A stretch of 64,000 nucleotides of DNA from CAVQBJ01 sp963710725. Its GTDB lineage: Bacteria > Actinomycetota > Thermoleophilia > Solirubrobacterales > Solirubrobacteraceae. The stretch covers positions 1,302,001 to 1,366,000 of the forward strand of contig CAVQBJ010000008.1 in NCBI GenBank assembly GCA_963710725.1, read 5' to 3'. The position numbers and the translations under genes are program-made. How positions within the stretch are numbered: the first letter of the stretch is position 1; the number at the start of each line of letters is the position of its first letter. This document shows positions 1 to 11,637 of the stretch, in pieces. The notes under the pieces were generated by a model. That model was not told the origin of the DNA, ran no database searches, and was given only the letters and a program-made list of their open reading frames with translations.

Positions 1-1
1 C

Positions 2-460
2 GAGCGTGAACAGACCCCGATCCGGGGTTCGGCTGGCGCCGCGCGCGAGTCGCCGATCGCGGTAGCGCTCGAGGCGATCGACGCCCTCGACGTCGAGGCG
101 TTCGTGTCCCTGTTCGCGCCCGACGGCCAGCTGCTCACGCTCGACAACCGGGTGGCGACGAACGCCGTCGAGCTGCGCGCGGTGATCGGCGGGTTCGCTG
201 CTCAGCTACGCACGACGACGCACCGGATCACCGCCGCGTGGCACCCCGAGGAGGCGGTCTGGATCGCCGAGCTCGAGGCGACCTACGAGCTGACGGACTT
301 CGCCCGGCTGGGCCCGCTGCCCCGCGCGATCGTGCTGCGCACCGCCCCGGCCGGGATCGCCCGGCTGAGCTTCTACGGACAGCACGAGCTGCCGCTCAGC
401 GAGTCCCATCGGTCGTTCCAGGAGGTGCGGGCCGGCCGGCACTGGCTGCCGACGCTTTGA
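2..460 (+). CDS. SnoaL/NTF2-like protein, 5' end beyond window
   Basis: The frame is open to the left edge, and the residues read from base 2 (EAIDALDVEAFVSLFAPDG) look like real coding sequence, so the true start probably lies outside the window; GTG 104 is only the first internal start. The size and pattern (a helix with a D-x-x-x-F-x-x-L-F-A-P-D-G turn, then sheets ending in a short tail) resemble the SnoaL-like/NTF2 fold, which includes small ketosteroid isomerase-like enzymes and non-enzymatic binding proteins. No substrate can be assigned. Its 3' end overlaps the convergent GH65 gene by about 65 bp, which is unusual and may reflect a lengthened GH65 tail. Confidence 0.6.
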   Translation, partial: EREQTPIRGSAGAARESPIAVALEAIDALDVEAFVSLFAPDGQLLTLDNRVATNAVELRAVIGGFAAQLRTTTHRITAAWHPEEAVWIAELEATYELTDFARLGPLPRAIVLRTAPAGIARLSFYGQHELPLSESHRSFQEVRAGRHWLPTL

Positions 461-2822
461 CCGAGCCTGACTCGGGCTTGCGTCGCCACAGCGGCTCCCG
501 CCCAGGCGGTTGGCTTGGAGCTTCGCGTAGCGTCAGCGGCCCGATCGGCAGCACCGTCGGCTTGCCGGTCGACAGCGTGACGGCCGTGTCGTCGTGGGTG
601 ATCTCGAGCGGCGGCCCGCTCACGAGCGTGTAGATCGCCCGTTCGCGGCGGATCTCCACCGAGATCCGCCGCTCCCGGAAGCTGACCCGTAGCACCATCC
701 GGGTCAGGGCCTGAGGCAGCCGCGGCTTGAAGCTGAGCGCTCCGCCACGGTGGCGCATCCCGCCGAACCCGCCGACCGCGGCGATCCAGGCGCCCGCCAG
801 CGCCGCGATGTGGACCCCGTCGCGCGTGTTGCGCTCGAGGTCGTCGAGGTCCATCAGCGCCGCCTCGCGGTAGTAATCGTAGGCGAGCTCGAGGTGTCCG
901 ACCTCGGCGGCGACGATCGCCTGAGTACAGGCCGACAGCGATGAGTCGCGCACGGTGAGGGGCTCGTAGTAGTCGAAGTTGCGCAGCTTCTCCTCGTCGG
1001 TGAACGCATCGCCGCAGACGACGAGCGCCAGCACGAGGTCGGCCTGCTTGACGACCTGCTTGCGGTACAGCTGCAGGTAGGGGAAGTTGAGCAGCAGCGG
1101 ATACTGATCGGGGCTCGTCGACGCGAAGGGCCACACCTCGTGCTGGGTGAAGGAGCCGTCCTGGGAGTGGACCCCGCGCTGCTCGTCGTAGGGGATGAGC
1201 ATCGCGGTCGCGGCATCGCGCCACGAGGCGGTCTCCTCGTCGTCGACGCCAAGTGCGGCCGCCAGGTCGGGGTGGCGATCGGCGGCCGCCGCCGCCTCGC
1301 GCAGATTACGCTGCGCCATCAGGTTCGTGTAGACGTTGTTATCGACGAGCGCGCTGTACTCGTCGGGGCCGGTGACGCCGTCGATGCGGAAGGCGCCGGC
1401 GGGATCGTGGTGGCCGAGCGAGCGCCACAGCCGCGCCGTCTCGACGAGCAGCTCCACGCCGACCTCACGCTCGAACTGGTCGTCGTCGGTGGCGGATCGA
1501 TAGCGGATCGCCGCATCGGCGACGGCGGCGTTGATGTGGAAGGCCGCGGAGCCCGCCGGCCAGTAGGCCGAGCATTCGTGGCCGTGAATCGTTCGCCAGG
1601 GGAACGCCGCCCCCTCGAGGCACAGCTGCTTCGCCCGTTCGCGCGCGAGGTCGAGCGTCCGGTGGCGCCAGCGCAGCGCGTCCGACACCGCGTGCGGAGC
1701 CGTGTAGGTCAGCACCGGCAGGACGAACGCCTCGCTGTCCCAGAACGCGTGACCGTCGTAGCCCGGCCCGGTCAGGCCCTTCGCCGCGATCGCGCGCTGC
1801 TCGGCGCGCGCGCCGGCCTGCAGCACGTGGAACAGACCGAAGCGCGTCGCCTGCTGCAGCTCGGCGTCGCCGTCGAGCTCGATGTCCGCGCGCTCCCAGA
1901 AGTCGTCCAGGTAGGCCCGCTGCGCGGCCACCAGACCGTCCCAGCCGGTATGGCGCGCCTCGCTGAGCGCCATCGAGACCTGGTCGCGCACCGCCGGCCC
2001 CGAGCGCAGCCGCGACCAGCCGTAGGCGACGAACTTGACCAGGCGAAGCGGTGCGCCGGCATCGAGCTCCGCCGTGGCGGTGAAACGCGCAACGTCCTCG
2101 TAGGCCTGGACCGACGTCGCGGTCTCCGTCGGTCCGTCGAGTATGTGATCCATCGCCACGGCGATCCGCAACTCGCTCGCCTTCGTGCGGTGCACGAGGA
2201 CCGCCGCGGCCTTCGCGGCGTCGAAGAACTCCGCCTGCAGCGGCGCCGCGAGCGCCGCCGCGGCTCGCGGGTCGCTCTCGGACATCGGGAGCTCCTCGTT
2301 GGTGATCAGCTCGGATTGCACGACGACCGGCGTCTTGCCGTCGAGCGGCTCGACCTCGTAGGCGATCGCCACGATCGCCCGTTGCACAAAGGAGACCAGC
2401 CGCGTCGTGCGCACGCGAACCGCCCGGCCGGTCGGAGACACCCACTCCACGGTGCGCCGGAGCACGCCGTCGCGGAGGTCGAGCACGCGCTCGTGGCTGC
2501 GCAGCGTGCCGTAGCGGACGTCGAACGCCTCGTCCTCCACGAGCAGCCGGATGATCTTCCCGTTGGTCACGTCGACGACGGTCTCGCCGGACTCCGGGTT
2601 CCCGAATCCGGCCTCGGCGTACGGGAGCGGTCGCAGCTCGAAGAAGCCGGCGAGATAGGTGCCGGGCAGGCCGTAGGGCTCGCCCTCGTCGAGGTTGCCG
2701 CGCAAGCCGACATGACCGTTAGCCAGCGCGAACACCGACTCGCTCTGGGCCAGGCGGTCGAGGTCGAGCGAGGTCTCGCGCACCGCCCAGGGCTCGACGG
2801 GGAATGCGGACTGCTGGATCAC
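396..2822 (-). CDS. Glycoside hydrolase family 65 disaccharide phosphorylase
   Basis: An 808-residue GH65 protein, the usual length for kojibiose, maltose or trehalose phosphorylases. These inverting enzymes split an alpha-glucoside with phosphate to give beta-glucose 1-phosphate. The general-acid Glu lies in the GPDEY string near residue 488, followed by NVYTNLMAQRNL. A phosphate-site-like stretch RDSSLSACTQAI is near residue 625, and KQADLVLAL is present as in the family. The start is GTG 2822, overlapping the stop of the upstream HAD gene as GTGA, so the two are translationally coupled. That fits a pathway in which beta-G1P is turned into glucose 6-phosphate. The last ~40 residues are a Pro/Ser/Arg-rich tail overlapping the neighbouring gene, so the original stop may have been lost. 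Substrate specificity cannot be read from the sequence. Confidence 0.9.
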   Translation of the reverse strand: MIQQSAFPVEPWAVRETSLDLDRLAQSESVFALANGHVGLRGNLDEGEPYGLPGTYLAGFFELRPLPYAEAGFGNPESGETVVDVTNGKIIRLLVEDEAFDVRYGTLRSHERVLDLRDGVLRRTVEWVSPTGRAVRVRTTRLVSFVQRAIVAIAYEVEPLDGKTPVVVQSELITNEELPMSESDPRAAAALAAPLQAEFFDAAKAAAVLVHRTKASELRIAVAMDHILDGPTETATSVQAYEDVARFTATAELDAGAPLRLVKFVAYGWSRLRSGPAVRDQVSMALSEARHTGWDGLVAAQRAYLDDFWERADIELDGDAELQQATRFGLFHVLQAGARAEQRAIAAKGLTGPGYDGHAFWDSEAFVLPVLTYTAPHAVSDALRWRHRTLDLARERAKQLCLEGAAFPWRTIHGHECSAYWPAGSAAFHINAAVADAAIRYRSATDDDQFEREVGVELLVETARLWRSLGHHDPAGAFRIDGVTGPDEYSALVDNNVYTNLMAQRNLREAAAAADRHPDLAAALGVDDEETASWRDAATAMLIPYDEQRGVHSQDGSFTQHEVWPFASTSPDQYPLLLNFPYLQLYRKQVVKQADLVLALVVCGDAFTDEEKLRNFDYYEPLTVRDSSLSACTQAIVAAEVGHLELAYDYYREAALMDLDDLERNTRDGVHIAALAGAWIAAVGGFGGMRHRGGALSFKPRLPQALTRMVLRVSFRERRISVEIRRERAIYTLVSGPPLEITHDDTAVTLSTGKPTVLPIGPLTLREAPSQPPGREPLWRRKPESGSVKASAASAGRPAPPGTTDGTR

Positions 2823-3571
2823 GGTTGCTCGAGCAGCTCCGCGAGGTCACGCACGACCGTGTCGGCGCCATGGGCCCGCAGCGCGTCCGCCTGCCCGACG
2901 CGATCGACCCCGACGACGAACCCGAAGTGCCCCGCGCGGCCGGACTCCACCCCGGCCAGCGCGTCCTCGAAGACCGCGGCCTGAGCGGGCTCCGCGTGCA
3001 GGGCCGCGGCGCCGGCGAGGTAGGTGTCGGGGGCCGGCTTGCCGCGCAGGTGCTCCCGATCGGCCACGACCCCGTCGATGACCTCGTCGAAGAGGTCATC
3101 GATGCCGGCCGCGCGCAGGACGTCGCGAGCGTTCGCACTCGACGACACGACCGCTCGCGGCAGCTGCGCGTCGCGAGCGGCGCGAACGTAGCGCACCGAG
3201 CCCTCGTAGGGCTGCACGCCCTGCTCGCGAATCATCCGCAGCACGATGTCGTTCTTGCGCCGGCCGAGGCCGTGAACGGTGTCGGCCCCGGGTGGATCGT
3301 CGTCGCTGCCCTCGGGGAGCTCGATGCCCCGAGCGGCCAGGAACGACCGCACCCCGTCGAGTCGGGGCTTGCCGTCGACGTAGTCGTCGTAGTCGGCGAT
3401 CGGATCGAAGGGGACGAACGGCCCCCCGCTGGCCTCGGCGCGCCGGTGCAGGAAGTCGTCGAACATCTGCTGCCACGCTGCGGCGTGCACCTTCGCCGTC
3501 TGGGTCAGGACCCCGTCGAGATCGAAGAGCAGCGCGTGCACCCCATCGGGCAAGCCGAGCATCGGGGGCAT
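2819..3571 (-). CDS. HAD hydrolase, beta-phosphoglucomutase family
   Basis: About 250 residues with all HAD motifs: LLFDLDGVLT (Asp 17 and Asp 19, counting from the chosen ATG), motif II Ser in AVVSSSANA, motif III Lys in RGKPAPDTY, and motif IV acidic pair in VFEDALAGV. The cap region and order match beta-phosphoglucomutases and related sugar-phosphate phosphatases. ATG 3571 was chosen because the family begins just before the DLDGV motif; the longer upstream reading is Pro/Arg-rich and not family-like. It is the first gene of a two-gene operon with GH65 (4-base GTGA overlap), a pairing known for maltose and trehalose phosphorylases. The likely role is beta-glucose 1-phosphate to glucose 6-phosphate in the cytoplasm. 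Confidence 0.85.
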   Translation of the reverse strand: MPPMLGLPDGVHALLFDLDGVLTQTAKVHAAAWQQMFDDFLHRRAEASGGPFVPFDPIADYDDYVDGKPRLDGVRSFLAARGIELPEGSDDDPPGADTVHGLGRRKNDIVLRMIREQGVQPYEGSVRYVRAARDAQLPRAVVSSSANARDVLRAAGIDDLFDEVIDGVVADREHLRGKPAPDTYLAGAAALHAEPAQAAVFEDALAGVESGRAGHFGFVVGVDRVGQADALRAHGADTVVRDLAELLEQP

Positions 3572-3686
3572 TGTCTCGAAGACTGGGCCGCCGCGGGTTG
3601 AGACCGAGCTCGCAGCCGGCGGTCGAGGCGGTCGTTGACAACCCCGTGACACGTTCCGCCCGCACTCCGCCTACGATGTCCAGTGG

Positions 3687-4836
3687 ATGGGCGCTCCCCT
3701 TCTCGCCGCGGCGCGGAACGCCGCGCGACGCTCAGTCCCGCGTGCCGCCGTGCTCCTCATCGGCGTGGGCGCGCTGCTGAGCGCCGCGCCGTCGAACGCT
3801 GCGCGCTGCGGCGTCGGCACCCGACTACCTCGCCCTCGCCGAGCAGGGCATCGCCCAGCAGGCTGGACACTGGCGCACCTCCCAGGACGGCTGGTACTGC
3901 GAGGTCCTCGGCTGCACCGGCGCGTACCCGTTACTGACGATCTGGGGCGTCGTGCGCATGTTCGAGTCGGCCGACGCCGTCGCGCTGGCCGACCCGACCC
4001 GCACTCACCGCGCAACCGTCGACTGGTTCGCGCGCCGGTCCACGTCGCTGTACTGGAACCGCTACCTGCAGGGCTTCGACCCCTACCCCGGCGACGACTA
4101 CCCCAGCGCCGAGGCGTGGTTTGACGATAATGGCTGGCTCGGGCTCGCGTTCGTCGACGCGTTCCGCGCCACCGGCCAGCGAACATGGATCACCGAGGCG
4201 CAGCGCGCGTTCGACTTCGTCGTCGCGCACGGGTGGGATGGGACCAACGGGATGTGGTGGAACACCCAGCACACCCAGCACGCCGGCGAGGCGCTGGCCG
4301 CCGACAGCCTGCTCGGCATGATGCTCTTCGTCGCCGACCACGACGCCGCGGATCTCGCCCACGCGCGAACGTGGATCGACTGGGCCAACACGCACGACAT
4401 CGCCTACGACGGGCTGTACGCGAGCGAGGGTCCGGGCAGCACGATCATCGACTACGTCCAGTCGCCGCTCATCTACGCGCAGTACCTGCTCTGCCGCGCC
4501 ACCGGCGACAACTCCTATTGCGCGCGCGCCGCTGCCAGGTCGCGCGACATGACGCGGATCAACGGCGTCGCCTACCGGCTCGCTCCGCTGTACGACTCGA
4601 TCTACCTGCAATGGATGATGGCCTACGCGCAGTCGACCGGAGATACGCACTGGATCGCCGTCGCCCAGGCCAACGCCGCGGCCGCGCTGCGCCACACGAG
4701 CGCCGAGCAGGGGCTGTGGCTCGGCAGCTGGTGGGGCGGCCCGATCACCGATCCGAACACCCAGCCCGGGATGTTCCGCACCATGGCCGGCACGACCAGT
4801 CTGTACGCCTGGCTCGCGTACTACGCGCGCCCATGA
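3687..4836 (+). CDS. GH76-like secreted alpha-1,6-mannanase, frameshifted after signal peptide
   Basis: The ATG at 3687 opens a signal peptide (Arg-rich start, then VLLIGVGALLSAAPSNA), but the mature protein continues one frame over from about 3815: APDYLALAEQGIAQ, then ...DGWYCEVLGC, then the long frame to the TGA at 4836. One extra base between roughly 3795 and 3825 explains the break. The body has the repeated helix-pair and aromatic pattern of GH76 endo-alpha-1,6-mannanases, including WFDDNGW (an Asp-Asp pair of the kind used catalytically in that family), WDGTNGMWWN and WLGSWWGGPITD. It would act outside the cell on mannan or mannose-rich glycans. It lies upstream of two more secreted hydrolases. 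The frameshift may be a sequencing error or a true disruption. Confidence 0.65.
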
Positions 4837-4866
4837 GAGCCTTGGCCCTACACTGGGATGACGTTC

Positions 4867-6970
<2,104 letters not shown>

Positions 6971-7025
6971 CGGACCTGCCGGCGGCGGCTTCGACACCGC
7001 GGAACGGCCAGGGTACCCTTCGCAG

Positions 7026-9080
7026 GTGCCGTTTGGTCAGGAAGATCGCAGGGCGGCGGTACTGGCGTTGCTGGTGTGCGCGCTCTGCTGGCTCGCGGCC
7101 GCCGCGCCGGCCTCGGCGGCGCCGCAGGACCCTGCGTTCGGCGCGAACGCGGAGTCGCTTCTGGACTGGAGCACGTTCTGGGCGCCGACCCAGCAGTTCC
7201 CCACCCCGGCGCCGCCCGTCGACCCCTACCTGGCCGCCCTCGCCGCCGACGGGGTCGGCGTCATCCGCAGCGACGCGCCGTGGGTCTGGGTGCAGCCGGA
7301 TCAGTCGAGCCAGCTGAGCGATTCGTCGAATTGGGCCACGCTGGACATGATCGTCACCGAGCTGGCGGATAACGGGCTGCGCTGGCAGCCGGTCATCGCC
7401 GAGGCCCCGCCGTGGGCGGCGCAGACGCCGAACACGCCGGCGGGCTGCGCGCCGGTCAACCCCCGCTACCTGCCGCCGCAGGATCCGGCGCAGTACGCCG
7501 CCTTCGCCGCGTTCGCCGGGGGCCGTGGCCGCCCGCTACGGGCCCGGGGGCACGTTCTGGACGGATAACCCGACGCTCACGCCCGCTGCCGGTGGAGCGC
7601 TACGAGATCTGGAACGAGGAGAACGTCGACGCCTACTGGAATAACGCCCCGAGCGCGGCGCAGTACGTCCCGCTGTATAACGCGGCGCGCACGCAGATCC
7701 TGGCGGTCGATTCGACGGCGCAGGTGATCGTCGGCGGCGTGGCCTGGGGCGGACAGGTCGACTGCGTTCCCTCGGTCACGAACGACGCCGACTACATCGA
7801 GGCGCTGTTCGCGGCCGGAGGCCCCGGCTGGGCGGTCGATGGGATCGGCGTGCATCCGTACGGCCCGGCGGCGCTGAACATCGTGGCCAACCTGCGTCGC
7901 GAGCAGCAGGCGCTGCAGGCCGCCGGGCGCACCGACGTGCCGCTCGAGCAGACCGAGCTCGGCTGGCCGGTGCGTCCCGCCGAGGCACCAGCCGGCAGCT
8001 TGGCGGCGGGTTACGCCGACGATGCGAGCCGTGCGGGAACGGTCGCGCTGACGTCCGACATCGTCATGGGCTCTGACTGCAACGTGCAGTCCTACGACAT
8101 CTACGACGCGGTCGACCGCGAGAGCACGCTCGTCAGCGAGGACGGGCAGGAATCGCCCGGCGTGAGCCCCTATGACCTCGAAGAGCACTGGTTCGGGATC
8201 TTCGCCCTCGGCGCGACCGAGGGCGAGATCGCCCCCGCGACGATGACGAGCACGGCTTTCGCCGCCGCCATCGCCCGCGACGAGGCCGATGACAACGCCG
8301 GGCAGGACATCCCCGTGTGTGCGCCGGTCGGCGCACACGGCCGTCTGCTGACGCTCACCCTGAGCGTGGCGCCCGACGGCGCAGAGCGGCTGCTTCAACG
8401 CGACGGTCACCTACCTCGGGCTACCGGTGTCGGGCGCCGAGATCCGGGCGTCGGCGCCGATCCAGCCAGCGGGGACGACGAGCTTCGGCCCGACATTCAC
8501 GGATCCGGACGGCGTCGTGGGCTTCTGCGTGGCGCCCGGGGAGAACCCGGCGGTCAGCGCCGTCGTCGGCGGGGGCAGCTTCGACCCGAGCATCGTTCCG
8601 CTCGTCGCGACCTCGAACACGATCGACGTGTCGGGGCCGCCGCGCGCTCGGTCCGGACACGGTCACCGACGACAACAACGACAACGACAACGACGCAGAC
8701 GGCACACGCCGGTGGCGAGCAAGCCCGTGGTCTCGCCGGTGCCGGCCTGCATCCTCCGCGGCCTCCGCGTGAGCCGCGAGCGGTTGGCCACCGCGCTCAG
8801 CCGGGGGCTGCGCGCGCAGGTCGCCCTGGCCACGGTGGCCAAGGCGCGCGGTTGCCCGCTGTCGCTGTCGCTGTCGCTGCGCCCGGGCGGTCGCGTGGTC
8901 GGCGCGCTGCGCGTCACGGTGCGACGGGTGGGCGTAACGCTCGTCATCCTGCGGGTCGGCCCGACGGGGCGCCGCGAGCTGAGCCGTCGCCGCAACCCGA
9001 CGCTTACGCTGCGGCTCGACGTGGCCGGCGCGCCGATCGGAACGGGCGTGCTCGCCGAGCCGGTGCGGCTGAGCGGGTGA
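7026..9080 (+). pseudogene. Secreted clan GH-A glycoside hydrolase, frameshifted (copy 2)
   Basis: GTG 7026 begins a signal peptide (VLALLVCALCWLAAAAPASA). The enzyme domain carries GVGVIRSDAPWVWVQPD, then LRWQPVIAEAPPWAA, then a frame change near 7522 (AVAARYGPGGTFWTDN) and another near 7580. Next come VERYEIWNEENVDAYW (acid/base Glu) and LEQTELGWPV (candidate nucleophile Glu). Further shifts lie near 8385, 8645 and 8705, around a Cys-containing beta domain (CFNATVTYLGLPVSGAE) and a Thr-run linker. The C-terminal domain ends LAEPVRLSG at the TGA at 9080, inside the first unit of a tandem repeat. The layout matches copy 1 at 4867, so the pair arose by duplication. A -10-like TACCCT lies six bases before the GTG, suggesting a leaderless message. 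Confidence 0.6.
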
Positions 9081-9330
9081 GGGTGTCGAGCGTCGCCCGA
9101 GCGCGGGCGGCGCGACGGATCGCGCGGCGCTGCGGCTGAGCGGGTGAGGGTGGTCGAGCGTCGCCCGAGCGCGGGCGGCGCGACGGATCGCCGGCGCTGC
9201 GGCTGAGCGGGTGAGGGGGTCGAGCGTCGCCCGAGCGCGGGCGGCGCGACGGATCGCCGGCGCTGCGGCTGAGCGGGTGAGGGTGTCGAGCGTCGCCCGA
9301 GCGCGGGCGGCGTGACGGATCGCCGGCGCT
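9064..9330. repeat. Four tandem 66-67 bp repeats with internal hairpin
   Basis: Units start at 9064, 9131, 9198 and 9264 and are nearly identical; differences are one- or two-base changes such as gggtg/gggtgg/ggggg. Each unit holds the stop context GCGGGTGA of the upstream hydrolase and a near-perfect hairpin (CGTCGCCCG, 4-base loop, CGGGCGGCG, with one G-T pair). The array fills the whole gap between the convergent hydrolase and TetR gene, so it may act as a multiplied bidirectional terminator. Confidence 0.85.
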
Positions 9331-9332
9331 CG

Positions 9333-9938
9333 TCAGTCGGCGCCGAGCAGCGCCCGCACCGCGCGCACGGCGGCGTCGATCGTCGCCGTCATGTCGCGTC
9401 CGGGCTCGGCGAGCATCCGGAGCGCGATCCCGTCGCCGAGCGAGACGAGCACCTCGGCGACGGCTTCGGGCTCACCGCGCAGGTCCAGCACGCCCTCGCT
9501 CTGCTTGTCCGACAGCGCCGCGGCGACGTGCGTCCGGATGCGACGCATCAGCTCGGTGTGCTCGGTGGCGATGTCCTCGTTGCGACGCGAGAGCGTGAAC
9601 AGCTCGAACCCGAGGGCGATGATGTCGGGCTCGTCGGCGATCACCTCTCGGAGTCCGACGACGAGCATGTGGATGAAGTCGTCGGCGGTCTGGGCCTGCG
9701 CGAGCTGGCGCTCGAGCAACTCGAGGCGCATCTCGGCGTCGCGACGCACGACCTCGACGAGCAGTTGCTCCTTGGTGCCGAAGTAATAGTGCAGCAACCC
9801 CCGGGAGACGCCCGCCTCGCGGGCGACGTGGTCGAAGGTCGAGCCCGCCGTGCCGCGCAGTGCAATGCTCTTGCGCATCGCCTCGACGATCCGCTGGGCG
9901 CGATCCCCGGACAGCGAGCGCTCGGCCGCGGCTTCCAT
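9333..9938 (-). CDS. TetR-family transcriptional regulator
   Basis: 201 residues, typical TetR size. The N-terminal HTH reads STFDHVAREAGVSRGLLHYY, followed by FGTKEQLLVEVVRRD, the classic TetR helix 3-4 signature. The C-terminal ligand domain (about residues 80-200) is all helical with no diagnostic residues. The ATG at 9938 matches the usual short lead before the HTH. It is transcribed alone; its 3' end abuts the tandem repeat and it stands tail-to-tail with the hydrolase. The target is unknown. No clear palindrome was found in the short upstream stretch. Confidence 0.9.
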   Translation of the reverse strand: MEAAAERSLSGDRAQRIVEAMRKSIALRGTAGSTFDHVAREAGVSRGLLHYYFGTKEQLLVEVVRRDAEMRLELLERQLAQAQTADDFIHMLVVGLREVIADEPDIIALGFELFTLSRRNEDIATEHTELMRRIRTHVAAALSDKQSEGVLDLRGEPEAVAEVLVSLGDGIALRMLAEPGRDMTATIDAAVRAVRALLGAD

Positions 9939-9978
9939 GAACAGGATCGTACACGTGACGCCGTCCGACCTTAAATGA

Positions 9979-10003
9979 CTCCGGGCCCATGACGGGCCCG
10001 GAG
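9979..10003 (-). terminator. Hairpin terminator of the 10037-10579 gene
   Basis: A perfect 10-bp stem, CTCCGGGCCC and GGGCCCGGAG, with a 5-base loop. It sits about 35 bp downstream of the minus-strand gene that ends at 10037, and an AT-rich patch (TCATTTAA) follows it on that strand. Confidence 0.7.
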
Positions 10004-10036
10004 CGCTCAGACACTGTCGCGGCGGAGCCGCTGTTG

Positions 10037-10579
10037 TCAGCTCGAGGTGGCGGTCGCCTCGGAGTCCGCCTCGATGGCGTCGTTCTCCTCGGTCGTGCCG
10101 GACGACTTCACCGGCGCCTCGACCGTGGTGGCCGCGGGCCCGTCGGACGAGGGCGGCGGCGTGGCCGGACTCGTGGTCGAGGTGTAGTCGAACTCCTCCT
10201 CGGCGCCGAACAGCATGTCGAGGACCTTCGAACGCAGGCCCTCGCTCAGGGCCAGCGCGGCCACCGAGCCGACGAAGGTGACCACGAGCAGCTTGCCCAG
10301 ACGGTGGCGGCCGCGCTTCTTGGGCTTGCGCAGCCCGTCGCCGACATCGCGCAGCGCATCGGCGGTGCGCTGGATCTCCTTGTGCAGCTTCTTGTCGTCG
10401 AGCAGCGCCTTGGTCGGGGACTTGCTGTCGCCCAGTCGCGAGTAGGCCTTGCGGCTCGACTCATAGGCACTGCGGATGTTGTCGCGCAGCTCGGCGTCGT
10501 CGAGCAGGCGTCCGATGAATGGGTGCTCGCGGATCTGCCGAGCCGCGTCACCCGCCTTGCTAATCCTCTTCGCTGCCAT
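10037..10579 (-). CDS. Hypothetical single-pass membrane protein
   Basis: 180 residues. The first ~90 are charged and helical with many Lys/Arg/Asp (ISKAGDAARQIREHPFIGRL), ending in the basic stretch KPKKRGRHR. One membrane segment follows (LLVVTFVGSVAALALSEGL, about 97-115), then an acidic Ser/Thr/Pro-rich tail. The basic residues before the membrane segment predict a cytoplasmic N-terminus and an external tail. The ATG at 10579 has a good GAGGTGG ribosome site. I do not recognise the family; the pattern resembles small proteins of unknown role in Solirubrobacterales. Confidence 0.75.
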   Translation of the reverse strand: MAAKRISKAGDAARQIREHPFIGRLLDDAELRDNIRSAYESSRKAYSRLGDSKSPTKALLDDKKLHKEIQRTADALRDVGDGLRKPKKRGRHRLGKLLVVTFVGSVAALALSEGLRSKVLDMLFGAEEEFDYTSTTSPATPPPSSDGPAATTVEAPVKSSGTTEENDAIEADSEATATSS

Positions 10580-10785
10580 GAAAGACCACCTCGGCTCCGC
10601 TTACAGTCGTCGGGTCAATATACCCGGATAGGGGCCCCGGGCGAGCGACCGGTTGGACACATTCTCACGTCACGGGGGCGGGCGGCGGGCCGCGGGCGGT
10701 CGCGCCGCGTCGCCGTTCGGTTACCGTCGAAGCTATCCAAGGGCCGCCGCAGCGCGGCCCATGTCGTACCAACGAGGGAGTTTTG

Positions 10786-11042
10786 ATGGCAACGGTGATG
10801 ATTCCACGACGTCGATGACGTCGCGCCGGCTCGGCTCGCCCAAGCGTGAGGAGCTGTTCGGCCCTCACGGGATCACCGCCCGCCCATTCGTGGGCGAGGC
10901 GGGGTCGAACCACGTCGGCCTCGTCGCCGAGATCCCGGACATGGCCGTCTGGGAAGAGATCCTGCGCTCCGAGGACGGGGCCGAGGCGATGCGCCACGAC
11001 GGCGTCCGTCCCGAGACGCTCGTCGTGATGACCGAGGGGTAG
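10786..11042 (+). CDS. Small conserved-type protein with two apparent one-base insertions
   Basis: ATG 10786 has a strong upstream ribosome site (GAGGGAG) but its frame stops after ten codons. Skipping the A at 10801 and the C at 10826 gives one continuous reading: MATVM-FHDVDDVA-RLGSPKREELFGPHG, then ITARPFVGEAGSNHVG, VAEIPDMAVWEEIL and RHDGVRPETLVVMTEG. The result is about 84 residues. It looks like a compact alpha/beta protein related to dimeric ferredoxin-like small proteins, but the function is unknown. The open frame starting further upstream (from 10653 or ATG 10761) lacks a ribosome site and gives an unlikely basic N-terminus. Confidence 0.6.
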
Positions 11043-11085
11043 GCCGTCGGGCGCGGCGGGCCGCGGGCCGCCGCGCCGCCGCCGG

Positions 11086-11340
11086 GTGACGCGACGGCGA
11101 CGGATGCGTGCCGCGGGTCACGTTGCGCGTCGGCCGTGTGACGGAACCGACACGCGAGTGCGCCGCGCGCCGCCGGCGGCGAGGGCGCGGTCGGAGGTGT
11201 GCTCCCGAATGCACGCTATAGGGGGTCTAACTCACCACACCCCCGCCGGCGTGTAACGCGACCGTGACAGACGTGCCTCCCGCATCACGCCGCGTGTCGG
11301 CCGCGTAACCGGACCGATACGCGAGTGTGCCGCGCATCCG
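11086..11340 (+). repeat. Composite intergenic repeat, copy A
   Basis: The first of four related elements. A module beginning GTGACGCGACGGCGAC (11086-11170) is repeated in the same direction at about 11250-11340 (GTAACGCGACCGTGACAG). Between them is a core from GGTGTGCTCCCGAATGCAC (11196) to CCACACCCCC (to 11245). The element occupies the convergent gap between the gene ending at 11042 and the GT2 gene ending at 11638. No protein-coding frame in it looks real. Confidence 0.75.
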
Positions 11341-11447
11341 AGCGCAACCGGGATTCGCCTCCGACGGCGTCCGCCCCCCGGGGCCGAGGCGCGGAAAGCG
11401 GCGGGAGGCCGGGGGCTGCCGGCCGACCGGCGCGACCCGTGCGGCCT

Positions 11448-11597
11448 GTGCGGGCGGCGCCGGAGCGAACCCCGCGCCCGCCGCCCCGCGCGCCCCGGTG
11501 CGGGCGGCGCCGGAGCGAACCCCCGGCCCGCGACCCCCGCGCCCCGGTGCGGGCGGCGCCGGAGCGAACCCCCGGGCCCGCGACCCCCCGCGCCCGC
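11448..11597. repeat. Three tandem ~50 bp GC-only repeats
   Basis: GTGCGGGCGGCGCCGGAGCG recurs at about 11448, 11498 and 11547, each followed by runs of C. Together with repeat copy A this accounts for most of the 595-base gap from 11043 to 11637. No gene is supported there. Confidence 0.75.
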
Positions 11598-11637
11598 CGC
11601 CTCGCGCAGGAGCCCCCCCCGCGGAACGCCAGCCGCC

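Noticed and set aside
1140..2984. 614-residue open frame on the plus strand opposite GH65
   Set aside because: Antisense shadow: Arg/Val/His-rich, no domain pattern, open only because of high GC; the GH65 gene on the other strand is certain.
9064..9330. CRISPR-like array
   Set aside because: Units are contiguous with no variable spacers and there are no cas genes; plain tandem repeat.
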